Shown in pieces: positions 52,950 through 64,000 of a DNA stretch of 64,000 nt. The notes below the pieces were generated by a model, which saw only the letters and a list, made by a program, of their open reading frames with translations, was not told the origin of the DNA and made no database searches. Location: NCBI GenBank assembly GCA_964016875.1, contig OZ024720.1, positions 36,423,106 to 36,487,105 of the forward strand. The letters are read 5' to 3'. The position numbers were made by a program, and so were the translations under genes. The first letter of the stretch is position 1; each line of letters starts with the position of its first letter. This stretch comes from Fallopia convolvulus. Taxonomy: Eukaryota; Streptophyta; Magnoliopsida; Caryophyllales; Polygonaceae.

Positions 52950-55311
52950 TCATGGGCCCCAGGGAGCACCATTGTCACGCAGCTGAGTCATAACGGACAA
53001 AATATTCTTAAGAGTGCCCGACATATGTTCTAGAGTGGCTGTAATGTGCATCAACACCTGAGCTTTCCCAACACTGGGGTCGTCACCAGAAGGAAGAGTC
53101 CCTTGATCCTCATCTTGCTCTGAATGATGTAGCTTTTGGACCACGGAAAGGTCAAGTTCCCTTCCGATGGTCACTTCTTCTTTGGTAGCGTCATAGAGCC
53201 CTTCATTGATTATCAGCTTCTTGATCAGACCGGAGTAAGGCAGGGAGTGAGAGGTCGAGGCCATGCACTTCTCCATATACCCAAAGATGACGCAGGGGAG
53301 ATTTATGGGCATCTTGTGAAGAAAGTTATAGAGAAGAATGGCATCTTGAATGTTGATGTGGTGACGCTTCTCCTGTCGTGGGATCACAAACGTTATGATG
53401 AACTGGTGAGCTAGTTTGCCGATGAGAGACAGGTTTTGAGTGGGTGTTCCATTCTCGGGAACACGACCTTCATAGATGTCATTGTAGATGACCTCTCTGT
53501 CGAACTCACCCCAGTTCATGATGGGAACATCGTTTAGGCCCTTGATAGGGACGTGTACCTGATGACGGATCGAAGAGGCGGTGAAGACATAGTTGTCGCC
53601 CTAGAGGGAGAGAGTTCCCTTGGTTGCCTCGTCATGAATGACGAAGTTGTTGTAGAAGAGGCGCACCTGTGCAGGGTCGACGGTCACAGCAGCGTCGCAC
53701 ACGTGTTCCCACTCCTGCGCCTTTGAGGTCCCAAAGTTCCCAAAGTTCCCCAAGTCCTTGTTCTTGGAGTTGTGGCTTAGTGACGATGAGTGGGGAGATG
53801 AGTTTGCAGTCCTCGGTGATGGGAACCCTCTACGACCCTGTGCCCTTTCCTTTGTTCTTCTTGCTCGTGTTCCCCTTGGAGGAAGCAACCTTTCTTTTCT
53901 GCTGAGGGGAAACAACCGATTTAATCAAATAAGAAGGATCCCTTTCCATCGGAGCACCCTTCGACACCACAATTTGGCATCCTTGTTCATCTTCAATCAT
54001 GGCCTGATCGTGTTCTCGTTCAAGGCCATCTTAATTGAGAACCACGGTGGGTGCTCCACTATCCGAGGTCTGTTCAACATCGAAGGACAGCCCCATGTCC
54101 TCGTCGTCATCTCATTCTGGATGAACTGTACTTGTCCCAGCACCATCAGCCGATGCTGGGTTCCCTTCTTCTTGGGCCTCGCCTTCTTCCCTGGAAGGCG
54201 GTTGATTGATGACTTCATGCAGCTCGGCCTCAAGGGCATCGAGGCGAGCATTCTCTTCGGTAGTTCCCATGACAATGGGTGCAGTTTTCGTGGCCTTCTA
54301 GTGAGCAACCTCAGCGATTGGTAGCGCATCCTCGTCGGAGTCGAGGTCTATGTGTTTCTTGGCCGGAGAGGGGAGGAGGTTATATTTGAGGTGGAGGTAG
54401 GAGGCGATTTTTGAGTGGGGGTAGAGGAGATTTTGAAGGAGAGGGAGATTTTGTAAGAGGAGAGGTAGGAGGTGTGGGAACTTTGGTTTGTGATGAAGAT
54501 GGGGCTGGAGCAGAAGTTCCCTCAGTAATGGGAAGAGAAGAAGAAATGGGGACAAAATCTCTGGGACAAGAGTTCCCAGAGATGGGATTAGGGTTGGTGA
54601 TAGGTGGTGGTGGAGGATTCTGGGATTGAGCGTTCCCAGAATCGGAGGGAGGTGGAAGAACGGAAGTTTGAGAGGGGGTAGGATGATGTAGGAATCAGGT
54701 TTGGAGAGGTTGAGAACCTCTTTCATGTCAAGAATAGACTTCTTCTTCTTTGATTTGGGAGGATTAGAAGAAGTAGAAGAGGGTTGTTTGTGTTTGCACT
54801 TTTTGGAGGAGTGTTTGGATTTTGGGGGTTTTGAACCGAAGCTGCCAACGATGATAGTCCCAGAGGATGAGACGGATAGAGGTTGAGGAGGAGGTGGAGG
54901 AGGGAGAGGAAGAGATTGAGAGGAGGTGGTGGAGGAGGACGGCGCTAGGGTTTCCTCTGCCGGGAGAGAGGCAGTTGGCCCCAGGATCTCGAATTCAAGA
55001 AGCGAAGATCCGGTGCGAGGCTGATGGAGGAAGGGACGAACATAATCATGAAGCCCTTTGTAAAGAATTTCACGAAGGGTGGGATCTTTTTCGTTGTCGG
55101 CGTCCCTTAGCATGGTGATGAAGAGGGTTCTGGGATTGTTTTGAATCCACTCACAAACCTGCTCGTTTGGGTGAACTGGAGCCATGAGAGATTTTGGGAA
55201 AGAGAGAGATTTTTGGAGTTTTGCTTGAAAGGGAATGGAAGGAGATTTGAGAGAGAGAGAGAGAGAGTTATAGAGGGCGAAGGTTGAAGAAGGCCCAAAA
55301 ATGGAAAACAA
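52950..55311 (-). pseudogene. SIRE env-position ORF, broken
   Basis: Pieces 55311-54298, about 53915-53601 and 53519-52950 lie in order on the minus strand. The first has MAPVHPNEQVCEWIQNNPRT and a Ser/Pro-rich, Lys-rich middle. The last has GEFDREVIYNDIYEGRVP, KLAHQFIITFVIPRQEKR and INIQDAILLYNF, matching the plant-transposon-protein domain seen in env-like ORFs of SIRE elements. Several frameshifts and stops separate the parts. I see no signal peptide or fusion peptide, so the term env-like is positional only. Confidence 0.75.
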
Positions 55312-55989
55312 GGGTTTTTATGTGAGACAAGGAGGAGGGTAGAATTGGAAGGGAAAAGTCCTCGATAACCGTTGGCCAATAGTTCGGAGAGTTGTTTCAA
55401 CTTCCTTTATATGCTTATGATACGCGTCGCTTTCTCCAAGGGAAGTCACTTTGAGAATTTCAAACGCTTGGCCCATAATGCTCCTAATTCTGACACAATA
55501 TCCCGTTTGCCAAGTGACGTTTCATCTTTCCAGAAGTACCAGTGTTCTATTGCTCTTGATCGTTTTTGCACACCAGTTCCCATGATCTTTTAAAAGGTCA
55601 AGTTGAGTGGAGTGGACAAGGGAACTCACACTCAAGTTCTTTTGTGAGGCTAGGGAACTCAAAGGGGAACCAGACAATTACAACTCGATAAAGGGACAAA
55701 GAGTTGGGCTCATGAGAAGCGTTTGTCTGGTTCTTGGCTAAGGGTTGGTTTTATGATCAACCACCACAGTGGCTTGTAATGAGGGTTAAAGGGAACTCTA
55801 GTTGATCATTTTGGGCCAAAAGAAGTAAAGTTCCAAAATGTACACCAAAAGCTCAAGACTAGTAATATGGCAAAATGAAAGCGATTGATCCTAGTGTTCC
55901 CTATCATGCAAATCAATATAAACTAGCCAAGCATTGAGGGAATAACAAACAAGGACTTGTTCAGTTTAGACTTATCATCCCTAGAAGCA
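55312..55989 (-). other. SIRE spacer between RNase H and the env-position ORF
   Basis: Non-coding on the minus strand apart from short frames. Contains recurrent GGGAACT motifs and a (GA)n run near 55250-55270 at its edge. Confidence 0.5.
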
Positions 55990-57230
55990 TCTGGAGATGC
56001 TAGTAGGGACGGCTGTCTAAAGCTTTAGTGAGAATATCCGCAATTTGCTCTTCAGTTCTACAGTGTTCCATAGATATGTTCTCATTTTCCACATTGTCAC
56101 GTAGAAAGTGATGCCTAATGTCTATATGCTTATTACGAGAATGATGCACAAGATATTTGGATATGTTAATGGAACTTGTATTATCACATCTTATGGGAAC
56201 AGGGCCGAAAGACATACCGTAATCCTAAAGTTGGTACTTAAGCAATAGAACTTGGGAACAACATGAGGCGGTAGCCACGTACTCCGCTTCTGTTGTGGAG
56301 AGTGCCACTGAGTTTTGCTTCTTTGATCTCCATGAGACTAGACACGATCCTAGGAACTGGGCCATTCCATAGGTGCTCTTTCGATCAACAAAGTGCCCCG
56401 CGAAATCTGCATCTGAGTATGCAACTAGCTTAAGGGAACTGTTCCTTGGGTACCAAAGGCATAAGTTGTCGTTCCCTTTGAGATACCTGAAATTTTCTTC
56501 ACCACTTTCAAGTGTGATTCTTTAGGGTTAGCTTGAAAGCGTGCACATAGGCACACTAAAAACATGATGTCGGGTCTACTAGCAGTTAAATAGAGAAGAG
56601 ACCCAATCATACCTCGAAAGTTCCTTTGATCTACACATATACCTGTCTCATCTGCGTTGAGCCTTGAGTTTGGTGAGATGGGAGTATCGATGGGCCTGGA
56701 GTGTTCCATCCCATACTTCACTAGCATTTCTCTAATGTGCTTTTGCTGATGGATCCTTGTTCCGTCCTTGGTTTGGGATATTTGAAGTCCCAAGAAGAAC
56801 GTGAGTTCCCCTATGAGACTTGTCTCGAATTCGCTACTCATCAAGTTCTTAAACTTTTCAACAAGAATCTCATTAGTAGCACCAAACACAATGTCATCAA
56901 CATATACTAGGACAATTAAAATGTCTTTTGATTCTTTCTTAATGAAGAGAGTTTTGTTTATGGAACACGAAGGTATCCATGAGACAAGAGAAATTGGGCA
57001 AACCTGTCATACCATGCCCTAGGAGCTTGCTTGAGACCATATAGGGCCCTCTTCAAGAAGTATACATGGTTTGGGAAGTGCTCATCTTCAAACCCTGGTG
57101 GTTGCACCACGTAGACTTCTTCCTTGAGGTGCCCATTTAGGAATGCCATCTTGACATCCATTTGATACAACTTGAGGTCTTTGTGAGGTGCATATGCTAT
57201 GAGGAGACGAATTGCTTCAATCTTGCAACT
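55990..57230 (-). pseudogene. SIRE reverse transcriptase and RNase H
   Basis: RT: MYQMDVKMAFLNGHLKEEVY, VQPPGFED and YGLKQAPRAWYDRF (57170-56958), then the catalytic YVDD box at about 56893-56904 just before FGATNE, and GSLLYLTASRPDIMF (56889-56425). RNase H end: VPIRCDNTSSINISK and KHIDIRHHFLRD, then QIADILTKAL (56215-56000). The frame is broken near 56950 and around 56220-56420. Confidence 0.9.
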
Positions 57231-59007
57231 GGTGCGATGGTCTCATCGTAGTCGATTGCTTCCTCTTGCATGTATCCTTGGGCAACCAGACGGGCCTTGT
57301 TCCTAGCCACAACCCTAGTGTCATCAAGCTTGTTTCTGAAGACCCATCAAGTTCCTATGATGTTCTTGTTCTTGGGCCTAGGAACCAGTTTCCACACCTT
57401 GTTTCTTTCGAATTGGTGGAGTTCCTCTTGCATGGCTTGAATCAAGTCTGGGTCCTTTAGAGCTTCCTTGATGCTCTTGGGTTCCACCAACGAGACAAAG
57501 GCATTGAAGGCACAAAAGTTGTTGAGAGATGAATGAGTCTGTACTCCTTTGTCATAGGGAGTGATGATGTTGTCGATGGGGTGATCCCTCTTTTGGTGGT
57601 AGTTCCTGGTTCGAATGTTTGAGACGTCAATCTGTTCCCTTGTCTCTTCTTCATCTGTAACATGGGTTTCTTCTTCTTTATGGGAACATCTGTTCTCAAC
57701 ATCTTCGCTGAGTGTCTCTTTAGGATTCTCCTCAAAGTTCCCTCGTTGTTCCCCTTGAACACTAGACTCTGGTATGGCTTCATTTGGGGAACGAGAGAGT
57801 TGGATGCATCTTGAGGCTCTTCTGTTAAGGATGGAACTTCGAAGGAATCTTGATCCGTGGAATTTTGACCTCCTTCGTTGTTCCCTGGTTGTGAATCGTT
57901 GTTCCCACTTGGATAGTCCTCATCTTGCTTTCTCGGCTCGTCATCGTCGTCTTCCTCTTCTTGTCTGACCCATTTGAACAATGTTCCCTTTTCTTGGGAT
58001 TTTGTTCCCATCTTCATAGATTGTTCGTCGAAGATGACGTGAATGCTTTCCTCTATCTTCTTGGTTCTCTTGTTATAGACTCTATATTCCTTGCTTTGGG
58101 AGGAATACCCAAGGAAGATCCCTTCATCACTCCTTGGATCAAACTTCCCAAGGTTGTCTTTGCCATTATTGTGGATGAAGCATTTGCAGCCAAAAGTCCT
58201 GAGATGAGAGATGTTGGGCTTTCCTCCCTTGATCAACTCATATGATGTCTTCTTGATCATAGGACGAATCATGGCTCGATTTAGAATGTACGTAGCCGTA
58301 GAGATTGCTTCGGCCCAGAAGCTTTCGGGAACTCCACTCTCAAGCATCATGGTCCGTGCCATGTCTTCTAGGGTTCTGTTTTTCCTTTCCACCACGCCAT
58401 TTTGCCGAGGAGAGCGAGGGGCCAAGAAGTTGTGGGATACACCGTTGTTGTCACTGTACCTTAGGAACTCTGAGTTTTTGAACTCAATTCCATGATCAGA
58501 TCTGAGGGCCTTGAGTTTTAGTCCCATGCTAACTTCCATCCTCTTGATTAGAGTCTCAAACTCTTTGAATGTATCTGATATTAATCTCAAGAAAATAACC
58601 CATGTAAATCTTGAAAAATCATCAATTAAAACATACATGTACCTTTTTCCACCATAGCTAGTGGTTTCCATGGGACAACAGAGATCTATGTGGATTAGCT
58701 CCAATGGCCTTATTGTGCTCACCACCTTCTTTGGTTTGAAGGAGTTCCTTGTTTGCTTGCCACGAACACATGCATCACACATTCTAACTCCCTCAATGTT
58801 GATTCGTGGGAGGCCAATGACCAGGTCCTGTAAGTAGAGCTTCAGGATTTCATGGCCCATCCTTTTGTGCCAGAGTTCCGTATCATCATGGGAGCTTTCG
58901 AGGAACAACTTCCTTGGTGGTTCGAACTCCGTGTCTACCACATAGACATTGTTGGACCTCTTCCTCTTAGAATGATTTTTTTGGTTTTCTTGTTGATGAC
59001 CAAGCAT
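57231..59007 (-). pseudogene. SIRE integrase and linker to RT
   Basis: Frame 59007-57457: zinc-binding GAG-pre-integrase part (LWHKRMGHE...CDACVRGKQ), core domain with IHIDLCCPME, FSRFTWVIFL, LRSDHGIEF and PRSPRQNGVVERKNRTL (D, D and E of the DDE triad in context), then a GKCFI-like FGCKCFIHN, EGIFLGYSSQSKEYRVYN and an acidic linker before the RT. The upstream end is in another frame, so this part is separated from the protease by a frameshift. Confidence 0.92.
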
Positions 59008-59275
59008 TCTTCCGAGTCAAAGGTGACAACATTTTTCCCTTGATCACATATCTGAGACACACTTAAGAGATTGTATCCCATATCTTTAACCAAATTGACA
59101 TTGCTAATCTTGATTGACTTGTTGAGTAGTACTTCCCATGTTCCTATGATTTTTCCTTTATTCTTGTTGCCAAAGGACACATGACCTCCTTCAGCTTTTG
59201 TGTGGAGTGAGGTGAGATTGTCTTTGTTCCAAGTCATATGATTTGAACAACCACTATCAATCTCATGTGGTGTTC
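58935..59275 (-). pseudogene. SIRE aspartic protease fragment
   Basis: Minus strand IDSGCSNHMTWNKD (catalytic D-S-G) followed by VSFGNKNKGKIIGTW and GYNLLSVSQICDQG, typical for copia protease and its junction to the integrase. A stop lies directly upstream at 59280, dividing it from gag. Confidence 0.85.
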
Positions 59276-59279
59276 CCCC

Positions 59280-61189
59280 TCACTGCCACCTACAAGGAGA
59301 GTTAGTTTTTGATGACCCAAGCAAGATGACTCTTGCATGGTTCCTTACAAGGAAAGACAATTTCAAATAAAACATAATCAGCAATATTGATATCATGAGG
59401 GTTCCTAGAGTCATAGGAAAAGTTCCTATGTTGGTTCCCATGAGTGAGACCTCTAGCAGATTGTTTGTCTTTTGGTTTTGCCTATTCCAATAGTCGTAAT
59501 TTTTCTGAGATTGAGCTCTAGCTTTGGGACAGCTTTCCTTGTAGTGCCCATGAGCACCACAAGTCCAACAGGTCTTGTAGTATTCTCCTAGGTAGTACTT
59601 GGGATGGGGTCTTTGTATCCTGTTCCTATCCATGGTTTCCTTGTTGTATACTTTGGACCCACTTTCCTTGGCTATTTGGACATAGAGTTTGTGCCCAGTG
59701 TTCCTAGTGTAATAGTCCCTCTCTCCATTTACCCCACTTTCCAGGACACGTATCTTTTCTTCTAGATGGGCATTCTTTTGTTTTTCACTTTGGAGTTCTA
59801 GGGCTCTACACTCATTTATCTCCTGCTCACTTAAAGGAGACTTCCCATTCTTTGGGCACTCAGACTTGTACCCAATCCCATGTTTGGCTGGGACAAATTT
59901 TGTTTGGGAACTTGAGGCCTCAAGACTCTCACATCCCTTACTCAGCTTTTGGAGGACATCATTTTTGTCACTCTCTATGGTCTTAAGTTCATCTTCAAGA
60001 GATACTATGTGGGAGAGGTAGGATTGAAGCTTATCAATCAGTTTCACACAATTGTAACAGGAGTCAAGACCAACTAACTCAGCATTTGTGTGTTCTGACT
60101 CATCTAGTTTCTTTTGCAATTTTATGATATCCTTAACAAGGCTAGAGAGCAGCTTTAAAAACTCAGGTTTTTCATAATTGGCTAAAAAAGCAAGAACAGT
60201 TTCGGTGGTTACCTCACTAGGTTGTTCCCCAGTGGTTTCTCCTAAGGCCATAGCACATAGGTCTGGGCGTTCCCATGATTCAAGATCATCGTCCTCGTCA
60301 TCGCTCTAGGTGGCGATGTAGGCCTTCTTCCCTTGCCTTCGGTCGTCAGTTCCCTGTGGGCACTCTTTCGCGAAGTGCCCCTTTTTGTAGCACTTGTAGC
60401 AAGTGACGTTCGAGAGGTCCTTCTCAGCAGGCTTTCTTTGGGAACTTTGACCCCTTTGTGAGTTCCCATATCCCTTTTTGAACTTTCCTTTGTTGTAGAA
60501 GGATCGAAGGGCCTTTGTGACAAGGACAAGTTCCTCGTCTTCTTCTTCCTCAGAATCTTCATGTTGTTCCTGAACCGACTTGAGCATCTTTTCCAGTTTT
60601 AGGGCAATTCCCTTGTGTGCCTTCTCTTGCTCTTTATCGTCCAGATTCCTTTTCTCATGTCCCACCAGCTTCCCAAAGACTTGGTGAAGCATGAGGGTCT
60701 TTTTTTCAGGATTCTCTTTGAACATGGTCCTCTCATTTGCCCATTCACCGGTGAGACCATTGAAGAGCTGTTGGACCTTCATTTTGTCAGATATTTCTTC
60801 CTTTGTGATCCCAAGCCCTGCGAGCTTGGTACATAGGCCTTCGAAGCGTGATTGGTAGTTGTTGACTGATTCTCCCACCTCCATTCGAAAGTTGTAGAAC
60901 TCCCTTCTTTCATTTGGAGGTCTTCTCTGTGGTCAGAGTTCCCAATGTGCATTTCCTGGATGGCTTCCCACATCTCCTTAGTTGTCTCGATATTTGCTAC
61001 TCTATCACAGTCTTGCATTGACATGGAATTTTTGAGATATTGTTTTTCCTTGAATTTTACTTCCATGCACTTCCACTCTTTTGGTCCCCATTTGGTCAAG
61101 TCGTTGCGAATGGTTAGGTCTACCCCGAAGTGCCCTACTTCAATCACGCACCAGGCCTGAAAGTCGTGGCTTCGCATCCAGTCCTTCAT
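59280..61189 (-). pseudogene. SIRE gag, broken into three frames
   Basis: 61189-60779 has MKDWMRSHDFQAWCVIEVG and TTKEMWEAIQEMH (UBN2-type gag). 60884-60306 has VGESVNNYQSRFEGLCTKLA, HEKRNLDDKEQEKA and the CCHC knuckle CYKCYKKGHFAKEC. 60251-59280 has a coiled-coil-like helix, a second knuckle CWTCGAHGHYKESC and a basic tail. Frameshifts lie near 60850 and 60300. The N-terminus begins near the breakpoint of the duplicated unit, so the gag start may be incomplete. Confidence 0.85.
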
Positions 61190-61274
61190 GTTGGGTTGTC
61201 AGTTTTCGAACCTTCCGGTGATAAGCCTTGGAAGCTTGTTGTTCCCATGTCCAACTTGAGTGAGTTCTTCAGCC

Positions 61275-61309
61275 AAGTTATAACAAGCCTTGGAGGCTTG
61301 TTATAACTT
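61275..61309. repeat. Perfect 15-bp inverted repeat at the duplication breakpoint
   Basis: AAGTTATAACAAGCC - TTGGA - GGCTTGTTATAACTT, a hairpin with a 5-nt loop. Its right arm runs into the chromovirus flank shared with 49948 onward. It lies exactly at the junction of SIRE DNA and duplicated unit 2. Confidence 0.85.
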
Positions 61310-61443
61310 TCAAGTACTTCTTCCCTTAATCTCCATGATGAGATAATAAAATTACCATACTACCCTTGAGAATTTCCATTCTCACTTGATTAGTCTCCTT
61401 AGACTAATACCGTTTGTTTTCCGCATTTTTGCCTGGTATTTCT
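61304..61443. repeat. Duplicated flank left of chromovirus LTR copy 2
   Basis: Matches 49948-50093 with few differences (for example CTTGATGAG/CATGATGAG). Confidence 0.85.
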
Positions 61444-62614
61444 TGTAACACCCTGTCTTTCCATAGGGCGCTACTTAGTACTAGACCCTATCAGGTACTA
61501 CTTAAGTGGGTTGACAACATTACTTTAGGATCTTTCAACGCGGGCACAACGAGAAAACTTAATAAAACATCCAACCTTTTATTTAGTAAAACTTAGAAAA
61601 CATATATAGTTATGCATGCATTCCCGAAAACATAAATATTCAAACCCGACAAAATCCTATCATTAACGAACTAACCTAGTAACAATAATAAACATCACAT
61701 AATAATAAATCCAACATAACAATAAATTCAACTCCCTAATATAACAAAAGAAACCAAAGTAAACCCGACCCCACTATGACACGCACTCTTCACCACTCCG
61801 CCCTGCCATCTAGCCTTGACTCATGCACATTTCCCTATTTCATATATGGAACTGAAAAAATATTTCCCGAAGGGTCAGCTACTAATCTATCAAGTTAGAA
61901 AAAATACGAAAATTGCAAGACGTTTGAAAAACATTTCTAAGGTCAGCATCCAAGTCCACAACCGCACTCATAACTCTAAAGGCCAATACCTAAATTAGTT
62001 TTGTTTAGTCACACATAGCCACATACACATTCACAAACACAAACTTACAACAATGTAATTCCTCCATCTCGCAATCCAACTCCAAGGCGCTCAACCACGT
62101 GCCGAGTGCAGAGGCAGGCCCTCTCACTTGACAATCTCCTTTCTAACCCCGGCTAAGCCTCCACTAGAGCACTTGCCAAAAAACATAGATAATATATTTC
62201 ATTTTGAAGGAGCACAATTTCCCTGTCACACGGACCATCCATAGACAACTTTTCCTCCCGCCGACTATGCGCATGGTCGTACCGGAAACGGTAGCAACAC
62301 AGAGAAAACGTTCGAAAACTTTGGATGATAAAACACATTTAAAACCAATTTTCACACATCAACACAAGCAATTCCAAAACATTTCAAAAAGATATTCGGG
62401 ATTAGTTCTCAAAACCAATCCTACAATCATGACATAAAATCTAACAAGGTAGAATAGAACCGAGCAAGTCGCAGAACGACTTACCTTGAATGAAAGAGTC
62501 CTTTGACGAAGACCGAAACTAGTGCTTGAACCGGAATGATCCCCTAAAAGTATTAACGAGATGACGATAAGAAGTCTTAAGGCTTGATTGACTAAACGAA
62601 CAAAACTTGACACT

Positions 62615-63384
62615 CACTACTAAATTAAAGACCAAATGCAATGATGTTTTGCAGCGGTTTTAGTTAATGCAGCGGTTTAATGTAGCTGTATTCCTATTGA
62701 AGCGGTTAATGCAGCGGTTTTATGTTTCTAATACTAGTGCATCGTTTAAATTAATCTCATGAAGCGGTTTTTAAAATATATTTTTTCAATTGAAAAGTTT
62801 AAGACCCATGGCGAAAGAGCGGATGTGAAATTGTAACACCCGCCTTATTTTTAGTCTTCCCCACTTCTTTGACCAAAAAACCCTAGAAATAATTTTCAAT
62901 TGAAGATTTCACTCCTACCGGCCCCTCCCTCATCCACTCCCAACCTCTATCGTTCATCGACCCTAACCTTCCGCCAGCCCTTCATCCACTCCCAACCCTT
63001 CTTCCGATTTCGAAATCTCACACCTTTGTCGCTACCGCCCAACATTCCTCCTACATCTACTTCTTTAAAGGATGGCAAAATCGAGTTTGATTGAAATCTC
63101 AACCCTAATTTATTCGACCAACTTCGATATCTGAACCTGCAATCGGTGATCGAGAAAGGAACCGTGACCTCGTCGAAGAAGCATTGGCTGATTGACGAGG
63201 CTCTCTCGGAGTCCTTCGAGATCGCTATTTACGGTGAGGCGGCGAGAGCGGACGCGATATCAGAGCTCAGGAGCGACCTATTCCACCAGCTGGTTTGCAA
63301 GAGCAGCTATTGCCACACAGTTTTTGAGGATGGAAGCGGTGGTGTACAAGGTAGCGGAGATGGCGGACGCTGCTACTACCACAC
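62615..63384. mobile_element. CACTA-like insertion with possible captured exon
   Basis: Begins CACTACTAAATTAAAG and carries five AGCGGTT-type subterminal motifs (about 62650-62775), as in plant CACTA transposons. Candidate 3-bp duplication ACT at 62612-62614 and 63385-63387. The right end does not show the expected TAGTG, so it is truncated or misjudged. No transposase. The right half is GC-rich and coding-like. Confidence 0.5.
62900..63384 (+). pseudogene. Unrecognised coding-like fragment in the CACTA-like insertion
   Basis: Two open frames. 62900-63094 starts MKISLLPAPPSSTPNLYRSS. A second (about 63095-63394) reads LFDQLRYLNLQSVIEKG, then SSKKHWLIDEALSESFEIAI and AISELRSDLFHQLV. An alternative frame reads ARAAIATQFLRMEAVVYKVA. 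Composition (GC-rich, G/C third positions) differs from the flanks. I do not recognise the parent gene. It may be part of a host gene taken up by the element. Confidence 0.4.
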
Positions 63385-63406
63385 ACTCCACTAAGTTATA
63401 TTAGCA

Positions 63407-63907
63407 CCCTCCTTAAAAAAATTAAGGACCTTGACTTACCCAAAATCACAAACCGATCCGACACCTAACTACCCAGTGGTTACTAATTAATCTACACAAC
63501 TAGTATTAGCTACCAAACAATATAAATTCAGGTTCCTAAAAAAAACTAACTAAAAATTCCCAATTAACACCCATAATCGACTAAACCTTAAGAACCCATC
63601 AAACCATTGACCGAAAAACTCGATTTAAAAAAAACAACGTACTACTAAACCAATCTCACTAAACAAATACTTAGCATAGCATAATGCTACCATTAGTCAC
63701 CTACTATCTAACTGATCAGCCTAACATTCAAAAGAAAACAAAGCCCATCTACCTAATAACATCATCAACCTCCTAGCTAACGAAACTCCAACCTTTAGAA
63801 GAAATCCCCCTCCGATCTATAGCCTATAATGGCCACAACCTCTTTTTTGTATGCCATAACGACCACCACTTATCTACCTTGTAAAGACTCGAGCTCTCCA
63901 CCAAACA
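63407..63907 (-). repeat. Chromovirus 3' untranslated segment, copy 2
   Basis: Counterpart of 51162-51664, again starting with the PPT (CCCTCCTTAAAAAAATTAAG) and ending CACCAAACA at the SIRE LTR. Confidence 0.85.
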
Positions 63908-64000
63908 TGTTGGATTGATTGGTGTTAGTAAGAGCATGGGAACTAGCGGTTAGGTTGTTCCCAAGGCAGTAGAAGTATAAAACAAGCAAGTAAACAAAAT
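63908..64000 (-). repeat. SIRE 3' LTR, copy 2, cut by the window end
   Basis: TGTTGGATTGATTGGTGTTA..., the same as 51665 onward and inserted at the same nucleotide of the chromovirus segment. A second SIRE copy presumably continues beyond the window. Confidence 0.85.

Larger units (their letters stand above)
51665..61303 (-). mobile_element. SIRE-type Ty1/copia element, antisense, 5' LTR missing
   Basis: Order on the minus strand: gag (61189-59280), protease (about 59275), integrase, RT, RNase H (to about 56000), an env-like ORF (55311-52950), the PPT and a 903-bp 3' LTR. The right edge is lost inside the region before gag, where the duplicated chromovirus unit begins. Frameshifts split every reading frame, so it is inactive. 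Gag-PR-INT-RT order is copia; the large extra ORF after RNase H and the TTTGTCATCATCAAAAAGGG PPT context point to the SIRE/Maximus lineage. Confidence 0.9.
61444..63406 (-). repeat. Chromovirus-like gypsy LTR, copy 2, with nested insertion
   Basis: Counterpart of 50094-51161: TGTAACACCCTGTC...TTATATTAGCA then the PPT. Compared with copy 1 it has about 125 extra bp near 61970-62100 and the ~770-bp CACTA-like insertion at 62615-63384. Scattered substitutions suggest an older duplication. Confidence 0.75.

Noticed and set aside
52950..55311. True retroviral-type envelope gene in the SIRE element
   Set aside because: No signal peptide, transmembrane helix or fusion-peptide pattern is visible; only the position and a plant-transposon-protein-like domain are supported.
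49948..64000. The repeated flanks 49948-51664 and 61303-63907 as LTRs of the SIRE element itself
   Set aside because: The SIRE LTR is the separate 903-bp TGTTGG...CCAACA repeat next to its PPT; the larger repeat contains its own LTR and PPT of a gypsy element plus the SIRE insertion point.

Overview
This is nuclear DNA of a flowering plant, most likely a eudicot with a repeat-rich genome. The evidence is one intron-containing host gene of plant type (kinesin-13B), AT-rich spacers, and wall-to-wall plant transposons: Athila-type Ty3/gypsy, chromovirus-like gypsy, SIRE-type Ty1/copia, an L1-type LINE, hAT, Mutator-like, an Emigrant/Lemi1-type MITE and a CACTA-like end. There are no operons, rRNA or tRNA genes, or CRISPR arrays. 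I cannot name the species.

Layout. 372-6410 (+) is a kinesin-13B microtubule depolymerase gene; I resolve 12 coding exons (746 codons), and two of its introns need GC rather than GT donors. Directly in its 3' flank a 5'-truncated LINE lies in antisense (6663-10036) between 10-bp target-site duplications. From 10.0 to 18.8 kb follow AT-rich spacer, a 727-bp Emigrant-like MITE, a decayed hAT transposase, a truncated copia element with its 3' LTR, and a long-TIR Mutator-like element with a GC-richer insert.

18827-31137 (+) is a degenerate Athila element: two LTRs of about 1.4 kb, tRNA-Asp-type PBS, gag with a CAA/polyQ run, protease, RT, RNase H, integrase and the downstream ATHILA ORF. It sits in older LTR-like DNA. 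33221-49762 (-) is a younger second Athila relative with a perfect AGCAC target duplication. Its gag-protease ORF (989 aa) and ATHILA-type ORF (588 aa) are intact, but it has no RT, RNase H or integrase, so it is a candidate non-autonomous element.

Its right-hand LTR is interrupted at 43074-48775 by an odd compound insertion. A gag-only gypsy element (+) and a miniature gypsy element (-) are joined tail to tail and share a single CTTTC duplication. From 49.9 kb to the end there is an incomplete tandem duplication. Unit 1 (about 49948-61303) is a chromovirus 3' end carrying an antisense SIRE copia element (LTR, env-like ORF, pol, gag). Unit 2 (61304 to beyond 64000) repeats the chromovirus LTR, PPT side and the same SIRE insertion point, with an extra CACTA-like insertion.

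Most unusual signal: three different retroelement families here each carry their own dispersed CG-rich palindromic micro-repeat (cores CCCGACCGGG, TCGGGCCCGA and TCGGTACCGA). These lie in LTRs, leaders and in-frame inside coding regions. Second, a stem-loop after the pol region is conserved between the two Athila elements with a compensatory base-pair change.
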